DNA of 14,121 nt. It comes from Clostridiales bacterium UBA1390. GTDB taxonomy: Bacteria > Bacillota > Clostridia > Lachnospirales > Bianqueaceae. The notes below the pieces were generated by a model. It ran no database searches. It worked only from the letters and a program-made list of their open reading frames with translations, and had not been told where the DNA came from. The translations under genes were made by a program, and so were the position numbers. The stretch is taken from the NCBI GenBank assembly GCA_002305315.1, contig DBQQ01000030.1, positions 1 through 14,121 on the forward strand, in the 5' to 3' direction. This document shows, piece after piece, positions 1 to 8,007 of this stretch. Positions within the stretch are counted from its first letter, which is position 1. The number at the start of each line of letters is the position of its first letter.

Positions 1-161
1 TTTCGGCCTTTGCTGGTAGACTCCTGCTTGTATAAATACACTTTCCCCGTCTTCTTATTTTTCTTGCGGGAGAGACAGAAGTCGGGAATGGCATGGAGTT
101 TGAGCAGCGTGTGGTAGAACGAAGAAATGATATTTGCAATGTGAGATGAGAGTTTAGCCAT
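1..161 (-). CDS. N-terminal fragment of an unknown protein, cut by the window edge
   Basis: A leftward reading frame opens at an ATG (161-159) and runs off the left edge after 53 codons. An AAAGGGG ribosome binding site lies about 8 bases before the ATG, and a good promoter lies just upstream (186-214), so this is a real gene start. The peptide begins MAKLSSHIANIISSFYHTLL and continues into a very basic stretch rich in Lys (RKKNKKTGK) followed by VYLYKQES. Basic N-termini of this sort occur in some transposases and nucleic-acid binding proteins, but the fragment is too short for me to recognise a family. Function is left open. Confidence 0.5.
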   Translation of the reverse strand, partial: MAKLSSHIANIISSFYHTLLKLHAIPDFCLSRKKNKKTGKVYLYKQESTSKGR

Positions 162-185
162 AGGATCGCCCCTTTCGTATTTCTT

Positions 186-214
186 ATAATATCACAAGAA
201 ATATGAGTTGTAAA
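186..214 (-). promoter_or_regulatory. Promoter of the left-edge gene
   Basis: On the minus strand, TTTACA (214-209) and TATTAT (191-186) are separated by exactly 17 bases, a sigma-A type promoter. It lies 25 bases before the ATG of the left-edge gene. Confidence 0.55.
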
Positions 215-240
215 GTAGCAATCCACAGGGACGGATATTG

Positions 241-277
241 CAAAAATAGAAATACCCCCGTCTAATAGACAAGGGGT
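241..277 (-). terminator. Intrinsic terminator after the leuA-dppA pair
   Basis: On the minus strand the stem ACCCCT(T)GTCT / AGACGGGGGT (277-254), with one bulged T, one G-T pair and a three-base loop, is followed by ATTTCTATTTTT. It begins about 20 bases after the aminopeptidase stop codon. The plus strand reads GTTTTCTTC after the same stem, so weak bidirectional action is possible. Confidence 0.7.
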
Positions 278-297
278 GTTTTCTTCACATTGCCGAC

Positions 298-1101
298 TCA
301 CAGACAGAAATGCAGGAACCGCATGACTTCCAGATAATCGTCGGATTCGAATACGATTGTATCTGCATTCTCCAACCGAGCTCCCGGATAATTCGCTCTG
401 GAAGATGCATCCGAATGTTTACGCAGTCCGATCTCTACCTTAAAATGTTCCGGCAGCGGCAGCAGACAACGGGACAGATCGCCTGAAAGTGCTTGTCTGG
501 CTGCCTTCTGAATCTCCTTGACCGCAAGCGCCGGATGGATGGATAAGACCGCGCCGCCCATTCCCTGCTTCACGGGTACAGTGGTAATCTCAGGGATATA
601 GCTTTTTGCCATATCGCAGATACCCTGATCCCCCGTAATCATAATGACGGGCACTCCATAATAAGAAGCCATATACGCATTCAGCAGAAACTCGCTGGCG
701 GGTTTACCGTTCAGACGCACTTTATAATTCTGCAGATTCATCGTATGCGACAGCGGATTTCCGGGCTGACCGACGGCAGAATGATATCCCGTCATGATAG
801 CGCCATCCCATTTCCCGTACTGAATCCCACTCATCATACTGTGCATGTCTCCGGCCCAGCCGCGCAGCAGCTTTACCTGTTCCGGCAGAAAGCGAAAATC
901 GATGTTTCTGGCACTGTCATGCGCATCCTTCACCACGACTTCCTCGGCGCCGCCATCCAGAACACCCTGACAGGCCGCTCCGACTTCCCGACTCATCTGC
1001 TCCGCAAAATCCTTATACTGATCCGGATGTTCCTTCTCCGTCTCCCACCAATGAACGATCCCAGCCGTTCCTTCCATATCCGAACTGATAAAAATACGCA
1101 C
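298..1101 (-). CDS. dppA: M55 family D-aminopeptidase (DppA-like)
   Basis: This is a 267-residue protein of the M55 peptidase family, whose type member is Bacillus subtilis DppA, a cytoplasmic di-zinc enzyme releasing N-terminal D-amino acids (for example from D-Ala-D-Ala). The family metal-binding pattern is visible: D8 and E10 in SSDMEGTAG, H61 in KDAHDSARN, H107 in TGYHSAV, and E137 in ASEFLLNAY. The HTMN segment (119-122) lies where the family has its active-site loop. Length matches the family (about 270). The start is a GTG at 1101, directly after the leuA stop (TAA|GTG); AAAGGAG inside the last leuA codons is the ribosome binding site, so the two genes are translationally coupled. There is no signal peptide, which fits a role in recycling imported or cell-wall D-peptides. 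A terminator follows. The family call is firm; the substrate is inferred. Confidence 0.9.
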   Translation of the reverse strand: MRIFISSDMEGTAGIVHWWETEKEHPDQYKDFAEQMSREVGAACQGVLDGGAEEVVVKDAHDSARNIDFRFLPEQVKLLRGWAGDMHSMMSGIQYGKWDGAIMTGYHSAVGQPGNPLSHTMNLQNYKVRLNGKPASEFLLNAYMASYYGVPVIMITGDQGICDMAKSYIPEITTVPVKQGMGGAVLSIHPALAVKEIQKAARQALSGDLSRCLLPLPEHFKVEIGLRKHSDASSRANYPGARLENADTIVFESDDYLEVMRFLHFCL

Positions 1102-2766
1102 TTATGCTCTCTCCTTTAGTATCTGATTCGCCACAGAGACAATGGCCCGCAGTGAGGATTTGGTCACATTGCTGCTGATTCCCGCGCCATAATGGGCCTT
1201 TCCTTGTCCATCCTTCGCTTCGATATATGTTATCGCCTTAGAACGAGTACCTAACCCCAGAGAATGTTCCGAATAAGAAGATACCTCAATCCAGATGCCA
1301 TAACGTTCTTCTAACAAATGGCACAGCGCACTGATCGTACCATTTCCCTGGCCCTCTGCCTCAAACTCATGCTCTCTCTCCCGCAGACTGCATCGCAGTG
1401 TCACATCAGATCCGGACTTCTGCGGCGCCTCCTCGTACCACGACAGCGCCAATGGCTCTGTCAGCACATAGGTCTTATAGAAAAGATCGTATACATCCTT
1501 CGGTGTAAGCTCTGCGCTGAGACGATCCGATACATCTGTCACAATACCGCCGAAATGCTGCTGCATCTTCTTCGGCAGCTGCAGCCCATAGTTCTGCTCC
1601 AGAACATACGCCACGCCGCCCTTGCCAGACTGACTGTTGATCCGGATAATCGGATCGTAGCTTCTTCCCACATCTGCCGGATCGATCGGCAAGTACGGCA
1701 CTTCCCAACGATCCGGATGTTCTTTCATCCGCGCCATTCCCTTCTTGATCGCATCCTGATGCGAGCCGGAAAATGCTGTATATACCAGCTTTCCCGCATA
1801 GGGATGCCGAGGATGAACACTCATCTTGGTACTCTCCTCGTAGATGTCCACGACGGATTGCATATCGCTAAAATCCAGTTTGGGATCGATTCCCTGCGTA
1901 TACATGTTCATGGCGATGACCAGAAGGTCCGCATTGCCTGTACGTTCTCCATTGCCCAGAAGGGTGCCTTCCACACGGTCTGCCCCAGCCATGATTCCCA
2001 ACTCGCTGGCGGCCACTGCACAACCGCGGTCATTATGCGCATGCAGGCTGATCTGCACAGCCTCTCTATGATGAATATGACGGCATACATACTCAATCTG
2101 ATCTGCATACACATTGGGCGTCGCCATCTCCACCGTGCTAGGCAGATTGATAATCACCGGATGTTCCTTTGTCGGATGCCAAACATCCAACACCGCATTG
2201 CAGACTTCCACCGCATAATCCGGCTCTGTTCCGGTAAAACTCTCCGGCGAATACTCAAAACGGAACCGTTCCGGCCCATATTCCTTGGCCAGATCCCAAA
2301 CCAGCTGCGCGCCGTCTACCGCTAATTTTTTGATCTCCTCTTTACTTTTTCCAAAGACCACGTCTCGCTGCAGCGTAGAAGTAGAATTATATAGATGTAC
2401 GATTGCACTATGAGCTCCTTCCAAAGCCTCGAAGGTTTTTCGAATGATGTGCTCCCGCGCCTGCGTCAAGACCTGAATCGTCACATCCTCCGGAATCAGA
2501 TTCTGCTCGATCAGGGCACGGCAAAAACGATACTCCGTATCGGACGCTGCCGGAAAGCCTACTTCAATCTCTTTAAAGCCCATGTCCACTAGGAAACGGA
2601 AAAAGTCCAATTTCTGATCGAAGGTCATGGGCACTTCTAGCGCCTGATTTCCATCCCTCAGATCCACACTGCACCAGATCGGTGCCTTCGTAATCACTGC
2701 CTCCGGCCATTTTCGATCCGGCATATGCAAGGGCGGAAATGGCTGATATCGCTCATAATTCTTCAT
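1102..2766 (-). CDS. leuA: 2-isopropylmalate synthase, long (yeast/actinobacterial) type
   Basis: This enzyme condenses acetyl-CoA with 2-oxoisovalerate to 2-isopropylmalate, the committed step of leucine synthesis. At 554 residues it is the long form, starting with the typical DRKWP segment (17-21) and APIWCSVDLRDGNQAL (28-43). The HMGL-like TIM-barrel carries RDGNQ (37-41), the metal-binding HAHND (242-246) and GNGERTGN (271-278). SGKGG (380-384) follows the barrel, and the C-terminal region from about 430 matches the leucine-sensing LeuA dimer domain. The ATG at 2766 has AGGAG and AAAGGA upstream. No other leucine gene is in the window; the partner instead is the aminopeptidase, coupled through TAA|GTG. 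No T-box or peptide leader is visible in the 87-base upstream gap. Feedback inhibition by leucine is expected from the family, not shown. Confidence 0.95.
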   Translation of the reverse strand: MKNYERYQPFPPLHMPDRKWPEAVITKAPIWCSVDLRDGNQALEVPMTFDQKLDFFRFLVDMGFKEIEVGFPAASDTEYRFCRALIEQNLIPEDVTIQVLTQAREHIIRKTFEALEGAHSAIVHLYNSTSTLQRDVVFGKSKEEIKKLAVDGAQLVWDLAKEYGPERFRFEYSPESFTGTEPDYAVEVCNAVLDVWHPTKEHPVIINLPSTVEMATPNVYADQIEYVCRHIHHREAVQISLHAHNDRGCAVAASELGIMAGADRVEGTLLGNGERTGNADLLVIAMNMYTQGIDPKLDFSDMQSVVDIYEESTKMSVHPRHPYAGKLVYTAFSGSHQDAIKKGMARMKEHPDRWEVPYLPIDPADVGRSYDPIIRINSQSGKGGVAYVLEQNYGLQLPKKMQQHFGGIVTDVSDRLSAELTPKDVYDLFYKTYVLTEPLALSWYEEAPQKSGSDVTLRCSLREREHEFEAEGQGNGTISALCHLLEERYGIWIEVSSYSEHSLGLGTRSKAITYIEAKDGQGKAHYGAGISSNVTKSSLRAIVSVANQILKERA

Positions 2767-2804
2767 ATTGACTCATTCCTTTCTCCTGTTTTCTGTTAGA
2801 CTCG

Positions 2805-2838
2805 GCAGGACCGCCGCATATCTTTGCCGCGGCCCTGC
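2805..2838. repeat. Hairpin between the glycosidase gene and leuA
   Basis: GCAGGACCGC (2805-2814) pairs with GCGGCCCTGC (2829-2838): nine Watson-Crick pairs and one mismatched position on the plus strand (a G-U wobble in the minus-strand RNA), around a 14-base loop that can close further with GCA/TGC. In the transcribed (minus) direction no U-run follows, so it is not a canonical terminator; on the plus strand AAAAACTTTTTT follows. It may be a processing or weak termination element between the hydrolase and leuA. Confidence 0.5.
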
Positions 2839-2853
2839 AAAAACTTTTTTCTT

Positions 2854-5800
2854 TTACCAGGCGGTAAAGCTTCTCTCTGACGTTACATCCTGCATCTCAT
2901 CTTCGATCTGCACGTACTTATGTTTGTCAATATCAAAATACTGCCCCTCGAAGAGTCCCTCCATCGTGTTGGACAACACCAGTTCTACCTGATTGTTTCC
3001 CTGATGCCAGCAGGCCGCAGGAACCACAAGCTGTCTCGGCGTCCAACTCACTACGCCGCAATCTGTCCCATTCACATGAACGCGCACCGCATCCTGCACA
3101 TAGGGCGCATCGAGATTCAGCAGAACATCCTGCTTCGGCGCCTCTTCCAGGCTCACATCATGACGGTAGATGACATCCCCCGCATAGAACGGCAGGCCAT
3201 TTTGCAGCAGGCGTCCAAATCTGCCCTCACCGCGAAACGGCACTGCAATAGAATGTCCATTGGCCACCTCTACTCCAAAGTCTCCAAAGAGATACAGCTG
3301 ATTCCGCAGGCCATCATAATATTTCTTACAATGCACATATACCTTGATCTCGTTTTCTTCTTTTCTTAGATGCTCCGTTACTTCAACCGCAAGATTGGTA
3401 TGCAGATAGAAGGGTTTTACCTGGAAGTCCTTCTCACAGATCCTGTGTCCATTGATCTCCATGTACCAGTCTCCCAGCATGGTTCCCGGCTCCATCACCA
3501 ACCAAGCTTTCGTCCCTTCCGGCATCCGCCAGGTAAAGGTATTGGCCAGTACCGCATCCACGGGCTGGAACGCCAATTCCTTCGGGCAGCCAAAATACGG
3601 CACGGTCTTGACCGTCATCTTCATCCCCAGTTCTTCCATCTGGTCAAGAATCGGGTAGCTGCCGGTTCGTCCAGTCTGTCCATCTGCCAAGGTGAGCTGC
3701 CAGGCTCCTAAGTACAGCGCATTCATCGCGCCTCTTTCGATCTTCCAATCCTCTGCTGCGAAGGGCAGATCCACCGGCAGATACGCCTTTGCTTCTTCTG
3801 CCTGTTCTTTTTTCATGACATACACGGCAGAGGCCCATGGATCCAGCTTCACTTCCAGTGTGCCATTAAACGGTCCCTTGGGTTCCTTTGTATCCGCCGC
3901 GAGATCCCACTGATACAAAGCGCCCTGCCATTCACTGTGCAGACGAACCGTGACATCTTCTGCCGTAGTATTCACGATGAATACTTCTTCATTGTTCTCT
4001 GTATCTGTTCCACAGATTGCATACACACCTTCCGGCATCTCCTGGAATACCCAGGTTCTATGCGTCAGGCGCTGCATGAGCTCGGTCCCTACATGTTCCA
4101 GATCTGTCTTCAGCAGGTTCTCCCTGCCAGAGCAGAAGGCCGCGGCAAACCACTCCGCTGACTTCTCCTGCTGCACATCATATACCGGGATATCTCCTGC
4201 TGCCACCAACAGACCGCCCTGCTCCGCATACTCGCGCAGCAGACGATATGCACAGTCTTCCACATGGTTCATATTGGGCATGACAATGCTGTCATACGCT
4301 TCTCCATTCAGCACGACGACTGTCTGTCCCTCTCTGGTCTCTATCGATGCCTTCGCCAGCAGCTGTGGATCCACCATATAGAAATCACAACCTGCGCGCA
4401 GCAGCGCATTCATCACCGTCGACAGCGCGTTTTCCTGCTCCTTCTTTTCCTCTCCGACAAGTACCCAGGAAGAGGTCGCGGGATCCACCAACAGTGTGCT
4501 CACATGGCGCTTGAGTCCTCCCAGCATCTTGCCGAGTCCATCCGCGTAACGGCTCAGCAGTTTCTGCTCCTTCCACCAGGGCATCTGGCAGAACGATGAA
4601 GGCGGCGCGTCGTGTTTCTTCAGACCGTCGGTTGTATAATAGAAGGCGTGCTGTACATACCAATCCACGCCGCTCATGGCCAGCCAGTCGAAGATCCACT
4701 TCATATCCTGCTGGGTCATGCCCCAGCCGATGCTATGAAAGGCTTCGCACAGAGCCGCCGGCTTATGATAAAAATGCGCGGCGGAAGAAATCACCTTTCC
4801 ATTCGCACGATACTTGCCGGGCAGCGGATCCACCTTTGCGCCGACCTTGGCATGTCCCGCATCCGTCCCCGGCACATGCACAAACTCCAGCTCCTTGCTC
4901 CGAAGAATGGGCTTCTCGCCGATGTACATCAGATGATTCTCTTCGCACCAGTCATAAATCTGCTTATCATAACTCTCGATGAAAGCATCTGTCGCCGTAT
5001 CCCAATACTCAAAGCGAATACGCTGTGTATCCGGCCCCATATCTTCTGTCAGCGCTGGCAGCACATCGATAATATCCCGACCATACTTCTCCCGGATCAT
5101 ATCCGGCAGAAGCGGCGACCAGGGCTGCTGGGGCGGAAATGCCGTCGTCTCATCGGTAAAGATTCCCTTTATGGTCTTACCAAACTCATCCCCGAAATGG
5201 GCCTTATACTGCTCATGGGTACACTGTATGAAGTAACGGACCGCATCCTTATTCAATGGGTCCACAAAATTCTCAAAATACTTGAAGTGCTTCATCACTT
5301 CTTCTACGAAAATATAGACCTTCCATTCCCCTTCTGGAGCCGTCCAATATAGATACTGAGACGCCACGCCGGTAAAGAAACGCTTCCTATTATAAGCGGT
5401 GAGTCCGCTGAGCTGGAAAATCTCATCCTGGTAACCCGTACCCACATGATCGGTCAGGTCAATATATTCACTGAAATCACACTGTCCATTGACCATTGGA
5501 TATGCTCTGGCAGAGAGGAGTCTTCCCCAGGGCGCTTTCAGCTCGATCGTCTCCGGTCCCGTCACCGTACCCACCGTCTTCGTCAGGGCTTTACAGCAGA
5601 ACTCCGGGTGGTCCAGCATCACTTTGCCGGCACTGACACCGCTCGGATAGGGATACTCATCATACAGCCAAACTTCCAAGCCGTGCTTCTTGGCCTCGTC
5701 CACCGCAGTTCCGATGCGGTCAAAGTAATCCTCCGTCAGATACGGAAGTTCCATTCCCTGCCGCGGATGCACCAGAAAGCCGCGGATGCCCTTATCGGCC

Positions 5801-5892
5801 ATCTCCTGAATCTGCCTTCGGATCTCATTCTTCTCCATCTTCCCGTTCCAAAACCAGAAAGGCTGGATGCCTTTTAATAATTCTGTCTTCAT
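2854..5892 (-). CDS. GH106-like glycoside hydrolase (putative alpha-L-rhamnosidase-type)
   Basis: This large enzyme (1012 residues from the start chosen here) resembles the GH106 / alpha-L-rhamnosidase-like family. The hallmark N-terminus is present: QPFWFWNG (10-17), the segment GFLVHPRQG (38-46), WLYDEYPYPSG (75-85) of the catalytic barrel, and IKGIFTDETTAF (241-252) with an acidic pair. The middle part looks like a glutamine-amidotransferase-fold insert typical of the family, and the last 250 residues look like beta-sandwich domains (a WYMEING-like segment, then VRVHVNGTDCG). There is no signal peptide, so it should act in the cytoplasm on imported oligosaccharides or glycosides. An ATG four codons upstream (5904) is possible, but GGAGAGG lies right before the ATG at 5892, which I prefer. 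No transporter or regulator is adjacent. The family call is moderate; rhamnose specificity is only inferred. Confidence 0.7.
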   Translation of the reverse strand: MKTELLKGIQPFWFWNGKMEKNEIRRQIQEMADKGIRGFLVHPRQGMELPYLTEDYFDRIGTAVDEAKKHGLEVWLYDEYPYPSGVSAGKVMLDHPEFCCKALTKTVGTVTGPETIELKAPWGRLLSARAYPMVNGQCDFSEYIDLTDHVGTGYQDEIFQLSGLTAYNRKRFFTGVASQYLYWTAPEGEWKVYIFVEEVMKHFKYFENFVDPLNKDAVRYFIQCTHEQYKAHFGDEFGKTIKGIFTDETTAFPPQQPWSPLLPDMIREKYGRDIIDVLPALTEDMGPDTQRIRFEYWDTATDAFIESYDKQIYDWCEENHLMYIGEKPILRSKELEFVHVPGTDAGHAKVGAKVDPLPGKYRANGKVISSAAHFYHKPAALCEAFHSIGWGMTQQDMKWIFDWLAMSGVDWYVQHAFYYTTDGLKKHDAPPSSFCQMPWWKEQKLLSRYADGLGKMLGGLKRHVSTLLVDPATSSWVLVGEEKKEQENALSTVMNALLRAGCDFYMVDPQLLAKASIETREGQTVVVLNGEAYDSIVMPNMNHVEDCAYRLLREYAEQGGLLVAAGDIPVYDVQQEKSAEWFAAAFCSGRENLLKTDLEHVGTELMQRLTHRTWVFQEMPEGVYAICGTDTENNEEVFIVNTTAEDVTVRLHSEWQGALYQWDLAADTKEPKGPFNGTLEVKLDPWASAVYVMKKEQAEEAKAYLPVDLPFAAEDWKIERGAMNALYLGAWQLTLADGQTGRTGSYPILDQMEELGMKMTVKTVPYFGCPKELAFQPVDAVLANTFTWRMPEGTKAWLVMEPGTMLGDWYMEINGHRICEKDFQVKPFYLHTNLAVEVTEHLRKEENEIKVYVHCKKYYDGLRNQLYLFGDFGVEVANGHSIAVPFRGEGRFGRLLQNGLPFYAGDVIYRHDVSLEEAPKQDVLLNLDAPYVQDAVRVHVNGTDCGVVSWTPRQLVVPAACWHQGNNQVELVLSNTMEGLFEGQYFDIDKHKYVQIEDEMQDVTSERSFTAW

Positions 5893-5914
5893 AAGCCTCT
5901 CCATTTCCGCAGAC

Positions 5915-5932
5915 TTCGTGCAGGTGCACGAA
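5915..5932. promoter_or_regulatory. Perfect palindrome, candidate operator for the glycosidase gene
   Basis: TTCGTGCA-GG-TGCACGAA is an 8+8 perfect inverted repeat with a 2-base spacer. It begins 23 bases before the hydrolase start codon and lies about 40-55 bases downstream of the expected transcription start of the promoter at 5976-6004. That placement suits a repressor that blocks elongation or initiation. It does not match the catabolite-repression (cre) consensus. The repressor is not encoded in the window. Confidence 0.55.
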
Positions 5933-5956
5933 AGTTGCTGCCCCGTTAGATTTTTA

Positions 5957-5985
5957 TTGCATCTTGGGTCTCTTTATGATACACT
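5957..5985 (+). promoter_or_regulatory. Rightward promoter of typA
   Basis: TTGCAT (5957-5962), 17 bases, TACACT (5980-5985), each box matching the sigma-A consensus in four of six positions. It lies about 50 bases before the typA ATG. Its -10 box overlaps the -10 of the leftward promoter by two bases. Confidence 0.5.
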
Positions 5986-6004
5986 ATTTTTTGTGCTTCG
6001 ACAA
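5976..6004 (-). promoter_or_regulatory. Leftward promoter of the glycosidase gene
   Basis: On the minus strand TTGTCG (6004-5999), 17 bases, TATCAT (5981-5976). It overlaps the rightward typA promoter, so polymerase binding at one should exclude the other. The palindrome at 5915-5932 is in its transcribed leader. Confidence 0.55.
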
Positions 6005-6033
6005 GGTTTATTTTAGAAAGGAGTCAACTTTTT

Positions 6034-7869
6034 ATGATTGATCCAAAGATGATTCGCAATATCGCCATCATTGCCCACGTGGATCACGGCAAGACCACCC
6101 TCGTAGATGCTATGCTGCATCAGAGCGGCGTATTCCGTGAGAACCAGCAGGTGGATGAGCGTGTCATGGATTCCAATGATCTTGAAAAAGAGCGGGGCAT
6201 CACGATTCTTGCGAAAAACACGGCCCTGCATTATCAGGGCGTCAAGATTAACATTATTGATACCCCCGGTCACGCGGATTTTGGCGGTGAAGTAGAACGC
6301 AGCTTAGAGATGGCCAATGGCGTATTGCTTTTGGTCGATGCTTTTGAAGGCTGTATGCCGCAAACTCGATTTGTTTTGAAGAAGGCCCTGGATCTGGGCC
6401 TGGTGCCTATTATTGTTGTCAACAAGGTGGACCGTCCCATGTCCCGTCCAGAAGAAGTTTTCAATGACGTACTGGAGCTTCTGCTCGATCTGGGCGCCTC
6501 GGATGAACAGCTGGATTCCCCCGTGGTGTATACCTCTGCACGAGATGGATGGGCTTCTCTTGATCCGAATGTAAAGGGGACGGACCTGACCCCGCTTTTT
6601 GACACCATCCTGCAGACGATCCCCTATCCACAGGGAGATATTGACGGGGACCTGCAGCTTCTGGTTTCCAATATTGATTATGACAGTTATACCGGTAGAA
6701 TCGCTATCGGCCGTATTGATCGAGGGCATCTGCGTTCGGGAGATGAGGCTGTCATCTGCCGCAAGGACGGCACGACAACAAAGGTTCGCCTGTCCAGTCT
6801 CTATACTTTCCAGGATTTGGAGCGTGTTCCGCTGGAAGAGGCCGGTGTGGGCGATATCGTAGCTGTGTCCGGTATTAAGGATATCAATATTGGAGAAACC
6901 ATCTGTTCTCCCAACAATATCGAGCCGCTGCCCTTTGTTGAGATTGATGAACCGGTATTGTCCATGACATTTCGTGTGAATAACAGTCCCTTTGCCGGTA
7001 AGGAAGGCGAATATGTGACTTCTCGTCACCTTCATGATCGCCTGTTTCGAGAGCTGGAATCCAACATCAGTCTTCGGGTAGAGGAGACGGATTCTCCGGA
7101 TGCCTATGTGGTTTCTGGCCGTGGAGAACTGCATCTGTCCGTTCTTATTGAAAACATGCGCAGACAGGGGTATGAATTTGCCGTCTCTCGTCCGCAGGTC
7201 ATCACCAAAACCGTTCATGGACAGCTCATGGAACCCATCGAATGGCTGACCGTGGATCTGCCGGATGAATATACCGGCGTACTGATGGAAAGTGCGGGCA
7301 TCCGCAAGGCGGAACTGCAGAACATGACTCCCGTCTATGGGGGCTACAGCCGCCTAGAATTTAAGATTCCTTCCCGTGGTCTGATCGGGTATCGCAGCCA
7401 GCTCATGACCGATACAAAGGGAACCGCTGTCATCAACCATGTTTTCTATGATTATGAGCCCTATAAAGGGGATATGCAGACGCGAAGCCATGGATCTTTG
7501 ATTGCCTTTGAAACGGGTGAGGCTGTCACCTATGGCCTGTACAATGCGCAGGATCGTGGCGCTCTGTTCATCGGACCGCAGACCAAGGTATACGAAGGCA
7601 TGATCGTCGGTGAGAATTCCCGCGGTGGGGATATGGTGGTCAATGTCTGCAAGAAGAAACATGTTTCAAACATGCGCTCTTCTTCCGCTGATGAGGCGTT
7701 GCGGCTCACGCCGCCCAAGGTCATGAGCCTGGAGCAGTGTCTGGAGTTTATCTCTGACGATGAGCTCGTAGAAGTGACACCCAAGAGCATCCGTATGCGG
7801 AAACTCTATCTCTCTGCCGAACAGCGCGTGAAGGTGCGCAATGCACAGAATGCCGCGAAAAACGCCTAA
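6034..7869 (+). CDS. typA: Translational GTPase TypA/BipA
   Basis: TypA/BipA is a ribosome-binding GTPase of the elongation-factor class, needed for ribosome assembly or translation under stress such as cold. The G domain is complete: G1 AHVDHGKT (14-21), G2 in ERGITI (53-58), G3 DTPGH (76-80), G4 NKVD (130-133) and the G5 segment YTSARDG near 170. It is followed by a beta-barrel domain 2, EF-G-like domains III and V (GRGELHLSVLIENMRR; EFKIPSRGLIGYRSQ), and the BipA-specific C-terminal domain (ALFIGPQTKVYEGMIVGEN; LTPPKVMSLEQ). The 611-residue length fits the family. AAAGGAG lies 11 bases before the ATG. It is transcribed divergently from the hydrolase. No terminator follows: the next gene's promoter starts 8 bases after the stop, so readthrough would meet the riboswitch terminator. 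Confidence 0.97.
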   Translation: MIDPKMIRNIAIIAHVDHGKTTLVDAMLHQSGVFRENQQVDERVMDSNDLEKERGITILAKNTALHYQGVKINIIDTPGHADFGGEVERSLEMANGVLLLVDAFEGCMPQTRFVLKKALDLGLVPIIVVNKVDRPMSRPEEVFNDVLELLLDLGASDEQLDSPVVYTSARDGWASLDPNVKGTDLTPLFDTILQTIPYPQGDIDGDLQLLVSNIDYDSYTGRIAIGRIDRGHLRSGDEAVICRKDGTTTKVRLSSLYTFQDLERVPLEEAGVGDIVAVSGIKDINIGETICSPNNIEPLPFVEIDEPVLSMTFRVNNSPFAGKEGEYVTSRHLHDRLFRELESNISLRVEETDSPDAYVVSGRGELHLSVLIENMRRQGYEFAVSRPQVITKTVHGQLMEPIEWLTVDLPDEYTGVLMESAGIRKAELQNMTPVYGGYSRLEFKIPSRGLIGYRSQLMTDTKGTAVINHVFYDYEPYKGDMQTRSHGSLIAFETGEAVTYGLYNAQDRGALFIGPQTKVYEGMIVGENSRGGDMVVNVCKKKHVSNMRSSSADEALRLTPPKVMSLEQCLEFISDDELVEVTPKSIRMRKLYLSAEQRVKVRNAQNAAKNA

Positions 7870-7877
7870 AACTTTCC

Positions 7878-7906
7878 TTGACTTTTTGATTTTGTTCTGC
7901 TATGAT
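7878..7906 (+). promoter_or_regulatory. Promoter of the riboswitch-ATPase unit
   Basis: TTGACT (7878-7883), 17 bases, TATGAT (7901-7906): five of six matches in both boxes. Transcription should start near 7913, exactly where the first strand of the riboswitch aptamer begins. Confidence 0.8.
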
Positions 7907-7912
7907 AGTTGC

Positions 7913-8007
7913 ATAAGGGAGTAATCAGCGCTGCATACTATTTTTTAGCGTAACAACACCAACACTCGGAGGGTTTCTCCTGGTTCGTTTTAAATGATGA
8001 GACTTAT
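7913..8007 (+). ncRNA. yybP-ykoY family manganese riboswitch aptamer
   Basis: The leader has the conserved features of the yybP-ykoY RNA: the 5' strand GGGAGTA (7917-7923) and the 3' strand TGAGAC (7998-8003). ATAAG (7913-7917) pairs with CTTAT (8003-8007) and ATCA (7923-7926) with TGAT (7995-7998), leaving the expected purine-rich internal loop between. CGCT/AGCG (7929-7932; 7947-7950) form a side helix. ACCA/TGGT with inner GGAG/CTCC (7968-7971; 7977-7980) form the second arm. In known members Mn2+ docks the two arms and stabilises the aptamer. The 3' strand of the aptamer is also the 5' arm of a terminator (8000-8037), so metal binding should turn expression on. The downstream gene is a cation-pumping P-type ATPase, a known target class. 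Assignment is by eye; a covariance-model score was not run. Confidence 0.88.

Noticed and set aside
1318..2325. 335-codon open frame on the plus strand across leuA
   Set aside because: It is antisense to a clear LeuA, has low-complexity composition and no recognisable domain; it is a codon-bias shadow.
2800..2838. Possible T-box or leucine attenuator before leuA, prompted by GGACCGCC
   Set aside because: The T-box-like string is on the plus strand, opposite to leuA transcription; the leader is only 87 bases with no specifier stem and no leucine-rich leader ORF.
4612..5352. 246-codon open frame on the plus strand across the glycosidase
   Set aside because: Shadow of the GH106-like gene; no promoter or ribosome binding site.
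5893..5904. Upstream ATG of the glycosidase at 5904
   Set aside because: It has no good ribosome binding site, and its own codons form the GGAGAGG that serves the ATG at 5892.
6304..7218. 304-codon open frame on the minus strand across typA
   Set aside because: Shadow of typA, with no plausible protein character.
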